Shown here piece after piece: positions 18,234-26,559 of a DNA stretch of 64,000 bases. A program made the position numbers and the translations under genes. Position 1 is the stretch's first letter. The number at the start of each line of letters is the position of its first letter. The stretch spans positions 1 through 64,000 of the forward strand of contig JAZQUU010000038.1 of assembly GCA_045631485.1 (NCBI GenBank). The letters are read 5' to 3'. The notes under the pieces are model-generated. The model saw nothing but the letters and a program-made list of their open reading frames with translations. It searched no databases and was not told the origin of the DNA. The stretch is from SIG452 sp045631485. GTDB lineage: Bacteria > Bacillota > Clostridia > UMGS1840.

Positions 18234-18940
18234 TTATTTATCCCGCAATCGATATTAAAGACAATAAGTGTGTCCGCCTCTGTAAAGGTGTGTATGAGGA
18301 CACTACCGTATATTTTGAAAAACCGCTGGACGCCGCTAAAAAATGGCAGGAAGAAGGCACCAAATATCTGCATCTGGTAGATTTGGACGGTGCCCGTTAC
18401 AAAGAACCCTACTGCAAAGAGATTATTATGGAAATCGCCAAAGAAACAGGATTATTCATCGAAATTGGCGGCGGCATCAGAAGTTTTGAAACCGCAAAAG
18501 AATACTTACAAAACGGTATCAGCCGTGTGATTTTCGGCACCTCTGCCGTTACCGCTCCCAAAGAAATCGAAAAAACTGCTCTGGAATTCCCGGGTCACGT
18601 TGCTGTCGGCATCGACGCCAAAGATGGCTACGCTGCCATCGACGGTTGGATTGATACCAGCAAAATCAGCGCTTTGGAACTGGCAAAAAAAGCGGAAGCT
18701 ATGGGTGCTGATACCATTATTTACACCGACATTGCCACCGACGGCATGTTATCAGGTCCCAACTTAAAAGCAATGGAACAGATGAAAAATCACGTTTCCA
18801 TTAACGTGATTGCATCCGGTGGCGTAAGCTGTATGCAGGACTTACTGAATTTAAAAGAAATCGGCGTAGACGGTGCTATCGTAGGCAAAGCTATTTACAC
18901 AGGCAACGTCAACTTAAAAGAAGCTATTTTAAATATTTAA
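18230..18940 (+). CDS. hisA: Phosphoribosylformimino-5-aminoimidazole carboxamide ribotide isomerase
   Basis: A 236-residue TIM-barrel enzyme of histidine synthesis that converts ProFAR to PRFAR. Asp8 (PAIDIK) and Asp129 (VGIDAKDG) are the expected catalytic pair, and the phosphate-binding turns EIGGGIRS and ASGGVS are present. No other his biosynthesis gene is nearby; it sits alone between an rRNA pseudouridine synthase and recF, overlapping the former by four bases. A PriA-type double substrate role is possible but not suggested by the sequence. Confidence 0.93.
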   Translation: MIIYPAIDIKDNKCVRLCKGVYEDTTVYFEKPLDAAKKWQEEGTKYLHLVDLDGARYKEPYCKEIIMEIAKETGLFIEIGGGIRSFETAKEYLQNGISRVIFGTSAVTAPKEIEKTALEFPGHVAVGIDAKDGYAAIDGWIDTSKISALELAKKAEAMGADTIIYTDIATDGMLSGPNLKAMEQMKNHVSINVIASGGVSCMQDLLNLKEIGVDGAIVGKAIYTGNVNLKEAILNI

Positions 18941-18975
18941 CCGAATATCTTACTAAGAAAGGAGCGATCAAAAAA

Positions 18976-20073
18976 ATGTATCTTCAGAATATCAAATTAA
19001 GTCAATTCAGAAGCTACAACTATCTGGATCTCTCCTTTTCTCCGGCCACCAACATTCTCTGCGGCAAAAATGCTCAGGGGAAAACCAACATCGTGGAAGC
19101 CATTCACTATTTCTCCACCTTAAAATCTCATCGGTTTGTGTCTGACAAGGAACTGATTTTATCCGATTTCGACGTGGCAAAAATGCAGATTACCTATCAG
19201 AAAACGCCTGATTCCCGTATGGAAAAAATGAAAATCGGCTTATCAAAATCCGCAAAACGGGAGCTTTCTTTAAACGATGTGAAAACCGATAACGCTTCCT
19301 TTTTGGGAGAATTCCATTCGGTGCTCTTTTCCCCCGAGGATTTAAACTTAATTAAGGGAGATAAGGAACAGCGTCGCCGTTTTTTGGATGCGGATGTTTG
19401 CCAGATTCGTCCCCGTTATTACAAAATTTTAAAATACTACAATTCTATTCTTCGCAATCGCAATAAGCTTTTAAAGGAAGAACATCCCGATGAAACCCTT
19501 TTGCAGGTATATACCGAAAAGCTGGTGGAATTTGGGACGGAGGTTATCATTTACCGTGCCCTCTTTGTGGAACGTTTAAAAGAAACCGCCAAGAAAATCT
19601 ATGCGGAAATTGCAGGCGGAAACGAAGAATTAAACCTCCGCTACGAAAGTGAATTGTTTGATACCTTTGTGGAAGACAAGGCCGCCATTCGTGAGTTGTT
19701 CCATCAAAAACTCTCGGAGGTGGCAAAAGAAGAACAACTGTTTCGCACCACAAGAGTGGGTCCCCACAGAGATGATCTGGAATTTTATTTAAACGATAAA
19801 AACGCCAAAATTTATGCCTCTCAAGGGCAGCAAAGAACCATTATTCTGGCGCTAAAATTATCGGAAATGCTCTTCATCAAGGATTTGACAGGTTCCTACC
19901 CTGTCCTGCTTTTGGACGACATCTTATCGGAACTTGATAAAACTCGTCAGGAAAGCTTGTTTTCCTACATCAAACCCTGCCAGACCATTATCACCATCAC
20001 CGATGCACAAGCATTCGAGGTGGAGGGAGCAAAAACATTTTTCGTGGAAAACTCGGTAGTCACCGAACAATAA
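18976..20073 (+). CDS. recF: DNA replication and repair protein RecF
   Basis: A 365-residue SMC-like ATPase that helps load RecA at gaps. Walker A is GKNAQGKT (about 29-37), a signature-like RTTRVGPHRDDLEFYLN segment follows, and Walker B with D-loop is PVLLLDDILSELD. Length is normal. AAAGGAG precedes the ATG. Unusually, it is not next to dnaA-dnaN but in a run behind hisA and before nth. Confidence 0.95.
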   Translation: MYLQNIKLSQFRSYNYLDLSFSPATNILCGKNAQGKTNIVEAIHYFSTLKSHRFVSDKELILSDFDVAKMQITYQKTPDSRMEKMKIGLSKSAKRELSLNDVKTDNASFLGEFHSVLFSPEDLNLIKGDKEQRRRFLDADVCQIRPRYYKILKYYNSILRNRNKLLKEEHPDETLLQVYTEKLVEFGTEVIIYRALFVERLKETAKKIYAEIAGGNEELNLRYESELFDTFVEDKAAIRELFHQKLSEVAKEEQLFRTTRVGPHRDDLEFYLNDKNAKIYASQGQQRTIILALKLSEMLFIKDLTGSYPVLLLDDILSELDKTRQESLFSYIKPCQTIITITDAQAFEVEGAKTFFVENSVVTEQ

Positions 20074-20094
20074 CAAGAAAGGGGTGCAATCAAT

Positions 20095-20745
20095 ATGACC
20101 AAAAAAGAACTGTTTTTTAAATTAAAAGAACAACTGGATATTTTGTATGAAAATCCTCATTGCACCTTGGACTACACCACTCCCTTTGAACTGTTGGTAG
20201 CAACCATTTTATCGGCACAATGCACCGACGCCAGAGTGAATATCGTCACAAAAACCATCTTTCCAAAATACAACACCCCCGAGGCATTTGCTTCCCTTTC
20301 GGAAAATGAAATCGCCAAAATGATTCAGTCCACCGGTTTTTATAAAAACAAGGCGAAAAACATCCGAAATTGTGCGATTGCCTTAGTGGAACAACATAGT
20401 TCCAAGGTGCCAGACACCATGGAAGAACTGACCAAATTGGCAGGCGTTGGCAGAAAGACAGCAGGCGTTATTTTAGGAGAAATTTATAAAAAACCTGCTA
20501 TCGTCATTGATACCCACGCCAAACGACTTTCCAATCGTATGGGGCTCACCAAGGAAACCGACCCGGTGAAAATTGAAATGGCACTTCGTAAGTTTATCCC
20601 CCCGGAATTTCAGTTTGATTTCTGCCATCGTCTGGTGGCACACGGCAGAGCCGTTTGTAAGGCACAGAAGCCGGACTGCCAAGGTTGCAGTCTGAATAGT
20701 ATCTGCAAACACGGCATCAAAACATTAAACTCATCGAAAAAATAA
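20095..20745 (+). CDS. nth: Endonuclease III
   Basis: A 216-residue bifunctional DNA glycosylase/AP lyase that removes oxidised pyrimidines. The helix-hairpin-helix is LAGVGRKTAGV with catalytic Lys121, and Asp139 is in VIDTHAKRL. The C-terminal iron-sulfur cluster Cys188, Cys195, Cys198 and Cys204 has the canonical 6-2-5 spacing. It follows recF by 21 bases, a DNA-repair pair. No strong terminator separates it from the tRNA promoter downstream. Confidence 0.96.
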   Translation: MTKKELFFKLKEQLDILYENPHCTLDYTTPFELLVATILSAQCTDARVNIVTKTIFPKYNTPEAFASLSENEIAKMIQSTGFYKNKAKNIRNCAIALVEQHSSKVPDTMEELTKLAGVGRKTAGVILGEIYKKPAIVIDTHAKRLSNRMGLTKETDPVKIEMALRKFIPPEFQFDFCHRLVAHGRAVCKAQKPDCQGCSLNSICKHGIKTLNSSKK

Positions 20746-20768
20746 CCGATTTTTCTTTGAAAAAAGTA

Positions 20769-20797
20769 TTGACAACAAAATAAAAGTGTGATAGAAT
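20769..20797 (+). promoter_or_regulatory. Promoter of tRNA-Leu
   Basis: A near-consensus sigma-A promoter: TTGACA (20769-20774), 17 bases, TAGAAT (20792-20797), 37 bases before the mature tRNA end. Confidence 0.85.
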
Positions 20798-20834
20798 ATA
20801 AAAGCTGTTTGAGAGAACGGCGTAAATATGGTGT

Positions 20835-20921
20835 GCGGATATGGCGGAATCGGCAGACGCGCTAGCTTCAGGTGCTAGTCGGGGCAACTCGGTGGAGGGT
20901 CAAGTCCTCTTATCCGCACCA
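20835..20921 (+). tRNA. tRNA-Leu (anticodon CAG)
   Basis: An 87-base class II tRNA. The acceptor GCGGATA pairs with TATCCGC, the CCA end is encoded, the anticodon stem CTAGC/GCTAG encloses TTCAGGT (anticodon CAG), and a long variable arm is present. The T-loop reads GTCAAGT, so the nearly universal T at position 54 is G. This may be a true variant, a sequencing error or early decay. A UUCG-loop terminator follows at once. Confidence 0.93.
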
Positions 20922-20925
20922 AATG

Positions 20926-20957
20926 AAAAAGACTATTCTTCGGAATAGTCTTTTTTT
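20926..20957 (+). terminator. Terminator of tRNA-Leu
   Basis: A 13-bp perfect stem (20926-20938 with 20943-20955) closed by a C(UUCG)G tetraloop and followed by T-runs. It starts five bases after the encoded CCA. Confidence 0.93.
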
Positions 20958-21133
20958 CATTTTCAATCATACAGAGGACTTGAACCTTAAGAAGGCGGCG
21001 AGCGTTCAGAAAACCATTCGGAGAACGGTTTTTAGCGAAGCCGGGGCGCAGGCGGGTACCGAAAGGCATCGCCTTTGGGTCGCCAAGCTGAAAAGGTGTG
21101 CGAAGCACAACTGTGTCCTCTTATCCGCACCAG

Positions 21134-21168
21134 AAAAGAAGTTATCCATTTCGGATAGCTTCTTTTTT
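21134..21168 (+). terminator. Second terminator hairpin after the duplicated tRNA tail
   Basis: A 14-bp stem with one wobble (21134-21147 with 21153-21166), followed by T7. It occupies the same place relative to the duplicated tRNA tail as the first terminator, but its sequence differs. Confidence 0.8.
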
Positions 21169-21210
21169 TCGTATAATAAAACAGAGGACTTGAACCTTAA
21201 GAAGGCAACA

Positions 21211-21243
21211 AAAAAGAGTAAGCGCAGAGGCTTACTCTTTTTT
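21211..21243 (-). terminator. Terminator of the permease/pdxK operon
   Basis: A 13-bp stem (21211-21223 with 21230-21242), loop of six, A/T runs on both sides. It lies just beyond the permease stop codon. Confidence 0.85.
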
Positions 21244-21244
21244 C

Positions 21245-22345
21245 TTATATCAAATGCATAAACACGGTCAGGATGATTAAAAAGCCGAAGTTAAAGGCGG
21301 AAAACATTCCGATATAGTACCCCGTTTTTTTCGGATTATGCTTCACATATTCCCGAAATGTAATCAAGCTTGCTAACGATGCGATGAGCGTGCCTGCGCC
21401 GCCGATATTGACGCCGACCAGCAAATCACGATAATTCCCGGTAAACTGAGAAAGCAAAATGGCAGAGGGAACGTTACTGATAACCTGGCAGGATAGTGTG
21501 CTTACCAATAGGGTGTTCTGTTGCAACAAATTTGCAAAAAACTCTCTCACAATTCCGATTCGTGCCATATTCCCCGAAAAGATGAAGAAGAACACAAAGG
21601 TAAAAAGCAACGGATAATCCACCTTGCAAAGTGCCTTTCTGTCTGCAAACAGTAACACAACGGGAATCACAACAAGCCCAATCCAATAAGGAATCCCACG
21701 AAATACAATCAGGATGGAAAGTGCAAATAACGCCAGATAAAGCGCCACTCTCCAAGGAGGCAGCATCACTTTTTCATCCTCCAGATGAAGGGGTTCCTTT
21801 TTTACGAAAATGAGGCAACAAAGGGTGATAAGAATCACGGACAAAATAAACGGCGGTGCCATAATTCCCATAAATTCCAAATCGGGAATCATAAACTTGG
21901 AATATAAGTACAGATTCTGCGGATTTCCGAAGGGGGTGAGCATTCCGCCTAAATTTGCCGCAATATTCTGCATAATAAAGGTAAATGCCATATATTTTTC
22001 CTTGCCCGTGGTGGTTAACACAAAATAACCAAGGGGAAGAAAGGTTAAAAGTGCCATATCGTTTGCAATCAGCATAGAACCGATAAAGGTGATATAGACC
22101 AACGCCAAAATCGCCATTCTGGCATTCTGAAACAATTGCACGATTTTTCGTGCCAGACTATAAAAAAAGCGGATATTTCGCAGAGCACAAACCACTGCCA
22201 ACACACAAAACAGGCAAACCAGGGTTTTATAGTCGAAATAGTTTAAATACTCCCTGTCAACGGGAACAAACACGATGGTAACAAGTGCGGCCAGAAAGGC
22301 AATCACCATCACCGCATTTTTCCGAATAAAATTTACAATCGCCAC
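21245..22345 (-). CDS. ArsB/NhaD (SLC13-like) ion transporter permease
   Basis: A 366-residue membrane protein with about 10 hydrophobic segments resembling the ArsB/NhaD/CitM ion-transporter superfamily. The paired signatures TPFGNPQNLYLYS and NIGGAGTLIASLASLI (Asn-Pro and Gly-rich reentrant loops) support this. The transported ion is not evident, and there are no ars genes nearby. The start is a GTG whose GGAG lies inside the end of pdxK, so the two are translationally coupled; a link between this permease and vitamin B6 salvage is unproven. Confidence 0.82.
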   Translation of the reverse strand: MAIVNFIRKNAVMVIAFLAALVTIVFVPVDREYLNYFDYKTLVCLFCVLAVVCALRNIRFFYSLARKIVQLFQNARMAILALVYITFIGSMLIANDMALLTFLPLGYFVLTTTGKEKYMAFTFIMQNIAANLGGMLTPFGNPQNLYLYSKFMIPDLEFMGIMAPPFILSVILITLCCLIFVKKEPLHLEDEKVMLPPWRVALYLALFALSILIVFRGIPYWIGLVVIPVVLLFADRKALCKVDYPLLFTFVFFFIFSGNMARIGIVREFFANLLQQNTLLVSTLSCQVISNVPSAILLSQFTGNYRDLLVGVNIGGAGTLIASLASLITFREYVKHNPKKTGYYIGMFSAFNFGFLIILTVFMHLI

Positions 22346-22349
22346 GCCT

Positions 22350-23198
22350 TTAGTTCTCCGTATCCAAAAGAGAAATCAGTTTGGGAATAGCCGTCTCAAA
22401 CGCAGCACCGTACCAATGATTGGAGAGCTCTGCCGTGTTGCGGATACATTCCAAAGTGTATTCCGCCGCAATTTTTGCCGCTTCAAAGGAGGAGTTTCCT
22501 CTCATTAACGCTCCCACAAAGGCAGAAGCATAAATGTCGCCGGTACCATGACAGCTGTTGGGCAGGAAGGGATGCTCATAATACTGATATTCTCCGTTTT
22601 CATATACCACAATGCCGGTGGTTCCTTCTTTGTAGGAAACACCTGTCAATATCACATTTTTGGTGCCTAATGCAACCAATTTGGTGAGCATTTCATCAAT
22701 ATAAGCTCTGTCATATTCGGTTTTATATTCCATACCTGTCAAGAAACAAGCTTCGGTAATATTGGGAAGGATGTAGTCTGCTTTTGCGCAAAGACGTTTC
22801 ATAGCGTTCACATAGTCCATATCAAAAATGGAATACAACGCGCCGTTGTCCGCCATAGCAGGGTCCACAATCAGACGGGCAGACTCGGTTCTGGTGTTTG
22901 CAAAAATATCCAGCACATAATCAATCTGCTCCAAAGAACCCAAGTAGCCGGTATAAACCGCTTCAAATCGGATATTCTCTTTTTTCCAATGTGCCAGAAT
23001 AGAAGGCATATCACTTGCCAAATCCCGAAAAGTAAATCCTGAAAATCCTGCGGTATGAGTCGATAAAACCGCAGAAGGCAGAATCGCGGTTTCCAGTCCG
23101 CAAGCAGATAAAATGGGAAGTGCTACCGTGAGAGAACACTGTCCCACGCAGGAAATATCCTGAATGGTTAAAATTCTTTTATAGTTTTTTGTATTCAT
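22350..23198 (-). CDS. pdxK: Pyridoxamine/pyridoxal kinase
   Basis: A 282-residue ribokinase-fold enzyme that phosphorylates vitamin B6 vitamers to PLP or its relatives. The N-terminal ISCVGQCSLTVALPILSACG and the C-terminal anion hole NSCHGTGDIYASA, with catalytic Asp, identify the PdxK/PdxY group. I take the ATG at 23198; the TTG six bases earlier is too close to AAAGGGG. It is divergent from a MocR-type regulator and their promoters overlap, as expected for a PLP-responsive salvage circuit. Confidence 0.9.
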   Translation of the reverse strand: MNTKNYKRILTIQDISCVGQCSLTVALPILSACGLETAILPSAVLSTHTAGFSGFTFRDLASDMPSILAHWKKENIRFEAVYTGYLGSLEQIDYVLDIFANTRTESARLIVDPAMADNGALYSIFDMDYVNAMKRLCAKADYILPNITEACFLTGMEYKTEYDRAYIDEMLTKLVALGTKNVILTGVSYKEGTTGIVVYENGEYQYYEHPFLPNSCHGTGDIYASAFVGALMRGNSSFEAAKIAAEYTLECIRNTAELSNHWYGAAFETAIPKLISLLDTEN

Positions 23199-23211
23199 TT
23201 TCAAAAACCCC

Positions 23212-23240
23212 TTTACAATTTAGGATACATCTATTATAAT
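23212..23240 (+). promoter_or_regulatory. Promoter of the MocR-type regulator gene
   Basis: TTTACA (23212-23217), 17 bases, TATAAT (23235-23240). Its -10 box overlaps the -10 box of the leftward pdxK promoter. Confidence 0.7.
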
Positions 23241-23261
23241 AAAAATCTGAACATAAGTAAA
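23233..23261 (-). promoter_or_regulatory. Promoter of pdxK
   Basis: Leftward TTTACT (23261-23256), 17 bases, TATAAT (23238-23233). It shares six bases of -10 sequence with the rightward promoter, so both cannot be occupied at once. Confidence 0.7.
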
Positions 23262-23292
23262 TAATCAAAAAAGGAGTTTTTTATAAGACCAG

Positions 23293-24348
23293 ATGAAAGA
23301 GAAAAAATATCTGTTTCTTTATCGGGAACTGAAAGATAAAATCTTATCGGGACAGTATCTCCCAAATCAGAAAATCCCCTCCAAGCGAGTGTTGGCAGAC
23401 CGCTACGGCGTGAGCGTTATCACGGCGGAAAAGGCATTGTATCTTCTGATGGAAGAAGGCTACATCACCTCCAGAGAAAAAAGCGGTTATTTCGTGTCAT
23501 CCCTAGAACTGTTACCTGCGGGAAATACTCAAAAAACGGTTTCCTTTCTTCCTTTGGAAGAACCCCGTGAAAAAGCTCCCCGATTTGAATATGACCTGTG
23601 GTTTAAAACGGTGCGAAAAGTGTTGGGGGAACAAGGTGAACGCTTGTTTATCAAATCTCCCAATCAGGGAACGGTTGCCCTAAGAAACGCCCTTTCCGAT
23701 TATCTGCTCCGCTATCGGGGTATGGTGGCAGACCCCCGTCGCATTGTAATCGGGTCGGGGTCGGAACAGTTATACGAAACGGTAGTAAAATTGTTGGGAA
23801 GAAATATTACCTACGGTATTGAAGACCCCTCCTACGAAAAAATTGAATCGGTCTATCGGGCAGAGGGCGTGTGCCTTAAAAAGCTGCCCATGGGACAAGA
23901 CGGAATTCTCAGAAAATCTCTGCTGGAAGATGATTTCAAGGTTTTGCACGTTACCCCCTTTCAAAGCTATCCCTCGGGAGTGACCGCTTCTGCATCCAAA
24001 CGCTATGAATATATCAAGTGGGCAAAAGAAGATAACTATATCATCGAAGATGATTTCAACAGCGAGTTTTTTCTGCCGGGCAATCCCATTGAATCCTTGT
24101 TTTCCATGGACCAAAATCAACGGGTCATTTATATGAACACCTTTTCCAAAAGTATCTCCCCTGCCATTCGAATCGGTTATCTGATTCTGCCGGAATCTCT
24201 CCTGCCACGCTATCACAAACTTTTGGGGAACTTCTCCTGCACCGTTCCCGTTTTAGACCAGTATATTTTGGCAGAATTTTTAAAAAGCGGTAATTTTGAA
24301 CGGCATTTAAATCGCATCAGAAGAAATATGAAAAAAAATCCCATCTGA
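23293..24348 (+). CDS. MocR/PdxR-type transcriptional regulator, C-terminally short
   Basis: A 351-residue GntR-MocR protein. It has an N-terminal winged helix (about 8-70) and an aminotransferase fold type I domain with PLP lysine Lys286 (TFSKSISPAIRIGY) and the pyridine-binding aspartate in IEDDFNSEF (about 252-260). Family members are usually about 450-480 residues; this one stops in NRIRRNMKKNPI, where the C-terminal small domain should continue, and the stop codon lies inside a terminator hairpin. DNA binding may survive, but PLP sensing may be altered. By position it probably controls pdxK. Confidence 0.85.
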   Translation: MKEKKYLFLYRELKDKILSGQYLPNQKIPSKRVLADRYGVSVITAEKALYLLMEEGYITSREKSGYFVSSLELLPAGNTQKTVSFLPLEEPREKAPRFEYDLWFKTVRKVLGEQGERLFIKSPNQGTVALRNALSDYLLRYRGMVADPRRIVIGSGSEQLYETVVKLLGRNITYGIEDPSYEKIESVYRAEGVCLKKLPMGQDGILRKSLLEDDFKVLHVTPFQSYPSGVTASASKRYEYIKWAKEDNYIIEDDFNSEFFLPGNPIESLFSMDQNQRVIYMNTFSKSISPAIRIGYLILPESLLPRYHKLLGNFSCTVPVLDQYILAEFLKSGNFERHLNRIRRNMKKNPI

Positions 24349-24365
24349 AATCAGATGGGATTTTT
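24334..24365. terminator. Bidirectional terminator overlapping the end of the MocR gene
   Basis: A 15-bp perfect stem (24334-24348 with 24351-24365), 2-base loop, A/T tails on both sides. The MocR stop codon forms the last three bases of the left arm, and the convergent SLH gene ends four bases beyond. Confidence 0.92.
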
Positions 24366-24368
24366 CTG

Positions 24369-26537
24369 TTATTTAAAAGCTCTGTATAAGAAAGTCACGA
24401 TTTGTGCTCTGGTGCAACTGTCATCGGGAGAGAAGGTCACGGGAGTGGTGCCGGTGGTGATACCGGTTTCCAATGCCCATGCAACTGCATCTCGGTAGTT
24501 TGCATCCTCAGGGATATCCGTAAAGGGAAGACCTTTTCTGTTCACTTGGGGACTTCCTGCCGCAATCCACATATAACGAATGGCTGCAGCACGGCTGCAA
24601 TAGTGATTGGGAGAAAAGGCAGCGGTTCGTTCCATCTTTAATTCCCACGCCCAACGGGTTGCATCATAGAAATAATCGGAGGGACTGGTATCTGCATAAT
24701 AGAAACCGTCGGTTTCGGGGCTTCCGTGCATACGGTAAAGGAAGGTTACCACCTGCCCTCTTAAACATTTTTCATCGGGAGAGAAGGTAACGTCGGTGGT
24801 ACCGGTGGTGATTCCCTTTTCTACCGCCCATTTCACGGGCTCTAAGTAATATGCATCCTGAGGAACATCAATAAATTTGGTGGGCATTGCGGCATTTTGG
24901 TTTACCACACCGCCATCTTCCACCGCAATATCGGCATATTCTTCTGCCTCATTTAAAATGATTTCGGCTTCGCCTTCCATATTGAGAATACCTTTTACAT
25001 AAGCACCGCCGCCTACGGAACCGTAGTTGGATACGATACCTGCATTACCGGAAAGTCTGGCAGTTCCGGGGCCTACAGCTTTGTCGCTATACTGAATATA
25101 GATACCGGCGCCGCCTACTGCTTCATTTTCGGCGATAACACCGCTTGTCATCACAAATTCACTGCCGTCGTTGACCCAAACGCCACCGCCAACGTAGGAA
25201 CGGTTAAAGGTGATTTCGCCGCCCGACATATGAAACAGACCGCCGTTATTCCACACACCGCCGGCGTAGCCATCCAGTTCATAGGGGTCGGAGCTTCCGA
25301 TATTTTTGGAAATGTTACCGCTTTTTAAGAAAAATGTGCCGCCGTTATTCCAAACACCACCACCGTTACGGGAAATATTCTCTAACAACATCGCACCGTC
25401 AATCTCTAAAGTGCCGCCGTTGTTCCAGATACCACCGCCGGCGGTGGAAGCAATATTTTGCTGGATTACCCCACCTTTTAAGGTGAGAACGGCATTGTCA
25501 TTATTCCAGATACCGCCGCCGCAAACAGAAGTATTTAAAGTAATGGTGCCTTCATACATCACGAAATTCCAATTGGAATCGTTGGCATTCCAAACACCGC
25601 CGCCATAGAGTGCTTCGTTGTCATAAATGTCGCCACCGTACATAAAGAAGTTGGCATGGCTATACACACCGCCACCGTATCCGCCTTTGTTTTTGGTGAT
25701 AACGCCGCCGTACATATAAACGGTTCCGTAGCTGTGAATCCCTGCGCCATATTCTTCCCAACCGCCGGTGATTTGACCGCCGGCATCACGGGTACAGTTA
25801 CAAAGATACAGCTTGCCACCGGTTTTAACATTGATAACGCTACCTGCCTCCGATCCTTTTTTCAGAGCGTGACCGTTTAAGCAAAGATACAATGTTTTGT
25901 TGCCGCCGATATTTAAGGTATCTGCGAGAACGATATCTTCGGTTAAATACACATACGCAACATTTTTAGTATAGGTGATTTTCGTATCCTCTGCACTGAT
26001 GGGCGAATAGGTAACCTCAGTGTGTGAGGTATGGTCACCGATATTGATATAACCGCCGCAGTAACAATGCTTATGCTTTAATGCTTCTTCCTCTGCCGCA
26101 GTGATCATTTCTCCTGTGGCATCGGTTTTTACGATGAAATGCAGTTTTACGTTTTTACGAATTACAGACTGCAAATTCAATCTGCTTACCTTGTCCAAAT
26201 TGGTGGTTTGCACATCTTCAACACCAAAATCCTCGGAAAAATTGGCATCCACTCCGCTTTTCACCTTCACCGTGACAAAAAGATTGTATTCTTTTTTCGC
26301 GTAAAAGGTATCCTTTTCGGTTTTGGCACCAACCCAACTTACTTCTGAAATTTCCAGGCGGTCATCAGAAAGACTGAAGGTAACATCTTCCTCGGTTACG
26401 CCGCTGCGAAAACCGTTCATGGTGATGCCAAAGGTTTCAATGGTTTCTGCAGCTTCTCCCAAGGCAGCAAAGGTCGCTGTGGGAAATGCCGCCATTAACA
26501 TACAAAAAACTAATAAAAGACTCGCTATTTTTTTCAT
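24369..26537 (-). CDS. Secreted SLH-domain protein with parallel beta-helix-like repeats
   Basis: A 722-residue exported protein. It has a signal peptide (MKKIASLLLVF through ATFA, about 1-24), a mixed N-terminal domain (about 25-205), then Gly/Asn-rich repeats of the form GGGIWNN-GG-L (about 205-540) typical of pectate-lyase-like or polymorphic autotransporter-type beta helices. Three S-layer homology domains follow (about 545-722; FIDVPQDAYYLEPVKWAV, DTSPSDYFYDATRWAW, FTDIPEDANYRDAVAWAL). The SLH domains should anchor it to secondary cell-wall polymer. No catalytic motif is evident. It follows the larger SLH gene by 22 bases in the same orientation. Confidence 0.88.
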   Translation of the reverse strand: MKKIASLLLVFCMLMAAFPTATFAALGEAAETIETFGITMNGFRSGVTEEDVTFSLSDDRLEISEVSWVGAKTEKDTFYAKKEYNLFVTVKVKSGVDANFSEDFGVEDVQTTNLDKVSRLNLQSVIRKNVKLHFIVKTDATGEMITAAEEEALKHKHCYCGGYINIGDHTSHTEVTYSPISAEDTKITYTKNVAYVYLTEDIVLADTLNIGGNKTLYLCLNGHALKKGSEAGSVINVKTGGKLYLCNCTRDAGGQITGGWEEYGAGIHSYGTVYMYGGVITKNKGGYGGGVYSHANFFMYGGDIYDNEALYGGGVWNANDSNWNFVMYEGTITLNTSVCGGGIWNNDNAVLTLKGGVIQQNIASTAGGGIWNNGGTLEIDGAMLLENISRNGGGVWNNGGTFFLKSGNISKNIGSSDPYELDGYAGGVWNNGGLFHMSGGEITFNRSYVGGGVWVNDGSEFVMTSGVIAENEAVGGAGIYIQYSDKAVGPGTARLSGNAGIVSNYGSVGGGAYVKGILNMEGEAEIILNEAEEYADIAVEDGGVVNQNAAMPTKFIDVPQDAYYLEPVKWAVEKGITTGTTDVTFSPDEKCLRGQVVTFLYRMHGSPETDGFYYADTSPSDYFYDATRWAWELKMERTAAFSPNHYCSRAAAIRYMWIAAGSPQVNRKGLPFTDIPEDANYRDAVAWALETGITTGTTPVTFSPDDSCTRAQIVTFLYRAFK

Positions 26538-26559
26538 ATTTTACGCACTCCGTTTTTTA

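Larger units (their letters stand above)
20904..21206. repeat. Tandem repeat of the tRNA 3' end, terminator and inverted T-arm
   Basis: The 18 bases at 20904-20921 (tRNA 3' end with CCA) recur at 21115-21132. Each copy is followed by a different strong hairpin with a T-run and then by the same 26 bases (20971-20996 and 21181-21206). Those 26 bases contain the reverse complement of a leucine-type T-arm. The repeat step is 210-211 bases. The part between, 20997-21114, folds into several small hairpins (for example 21010-21032 and around 21073). It lies between the convergent tRNA and permease genes. Confidence 0.75.

Noticed and set aside
20904..21132. attL/attR of an integrated element at tRNA-Leu
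   Set aside because: Only 211 bases separate the copies, and no integrase or cargo is present; kept as a repeat only.
20872..21261. A rightward 129-residue frame across the tRNA-Leu region
   Set aside because: It runs through the tRNA, two terminators and the repeat; it has no ribosome binding site.
21245..22345. Arsenite efflux function for the permease
   Set aside because: Superfamily resemblance only; there is no arsR, arsC or arsA nearby, so no ion is assigned.
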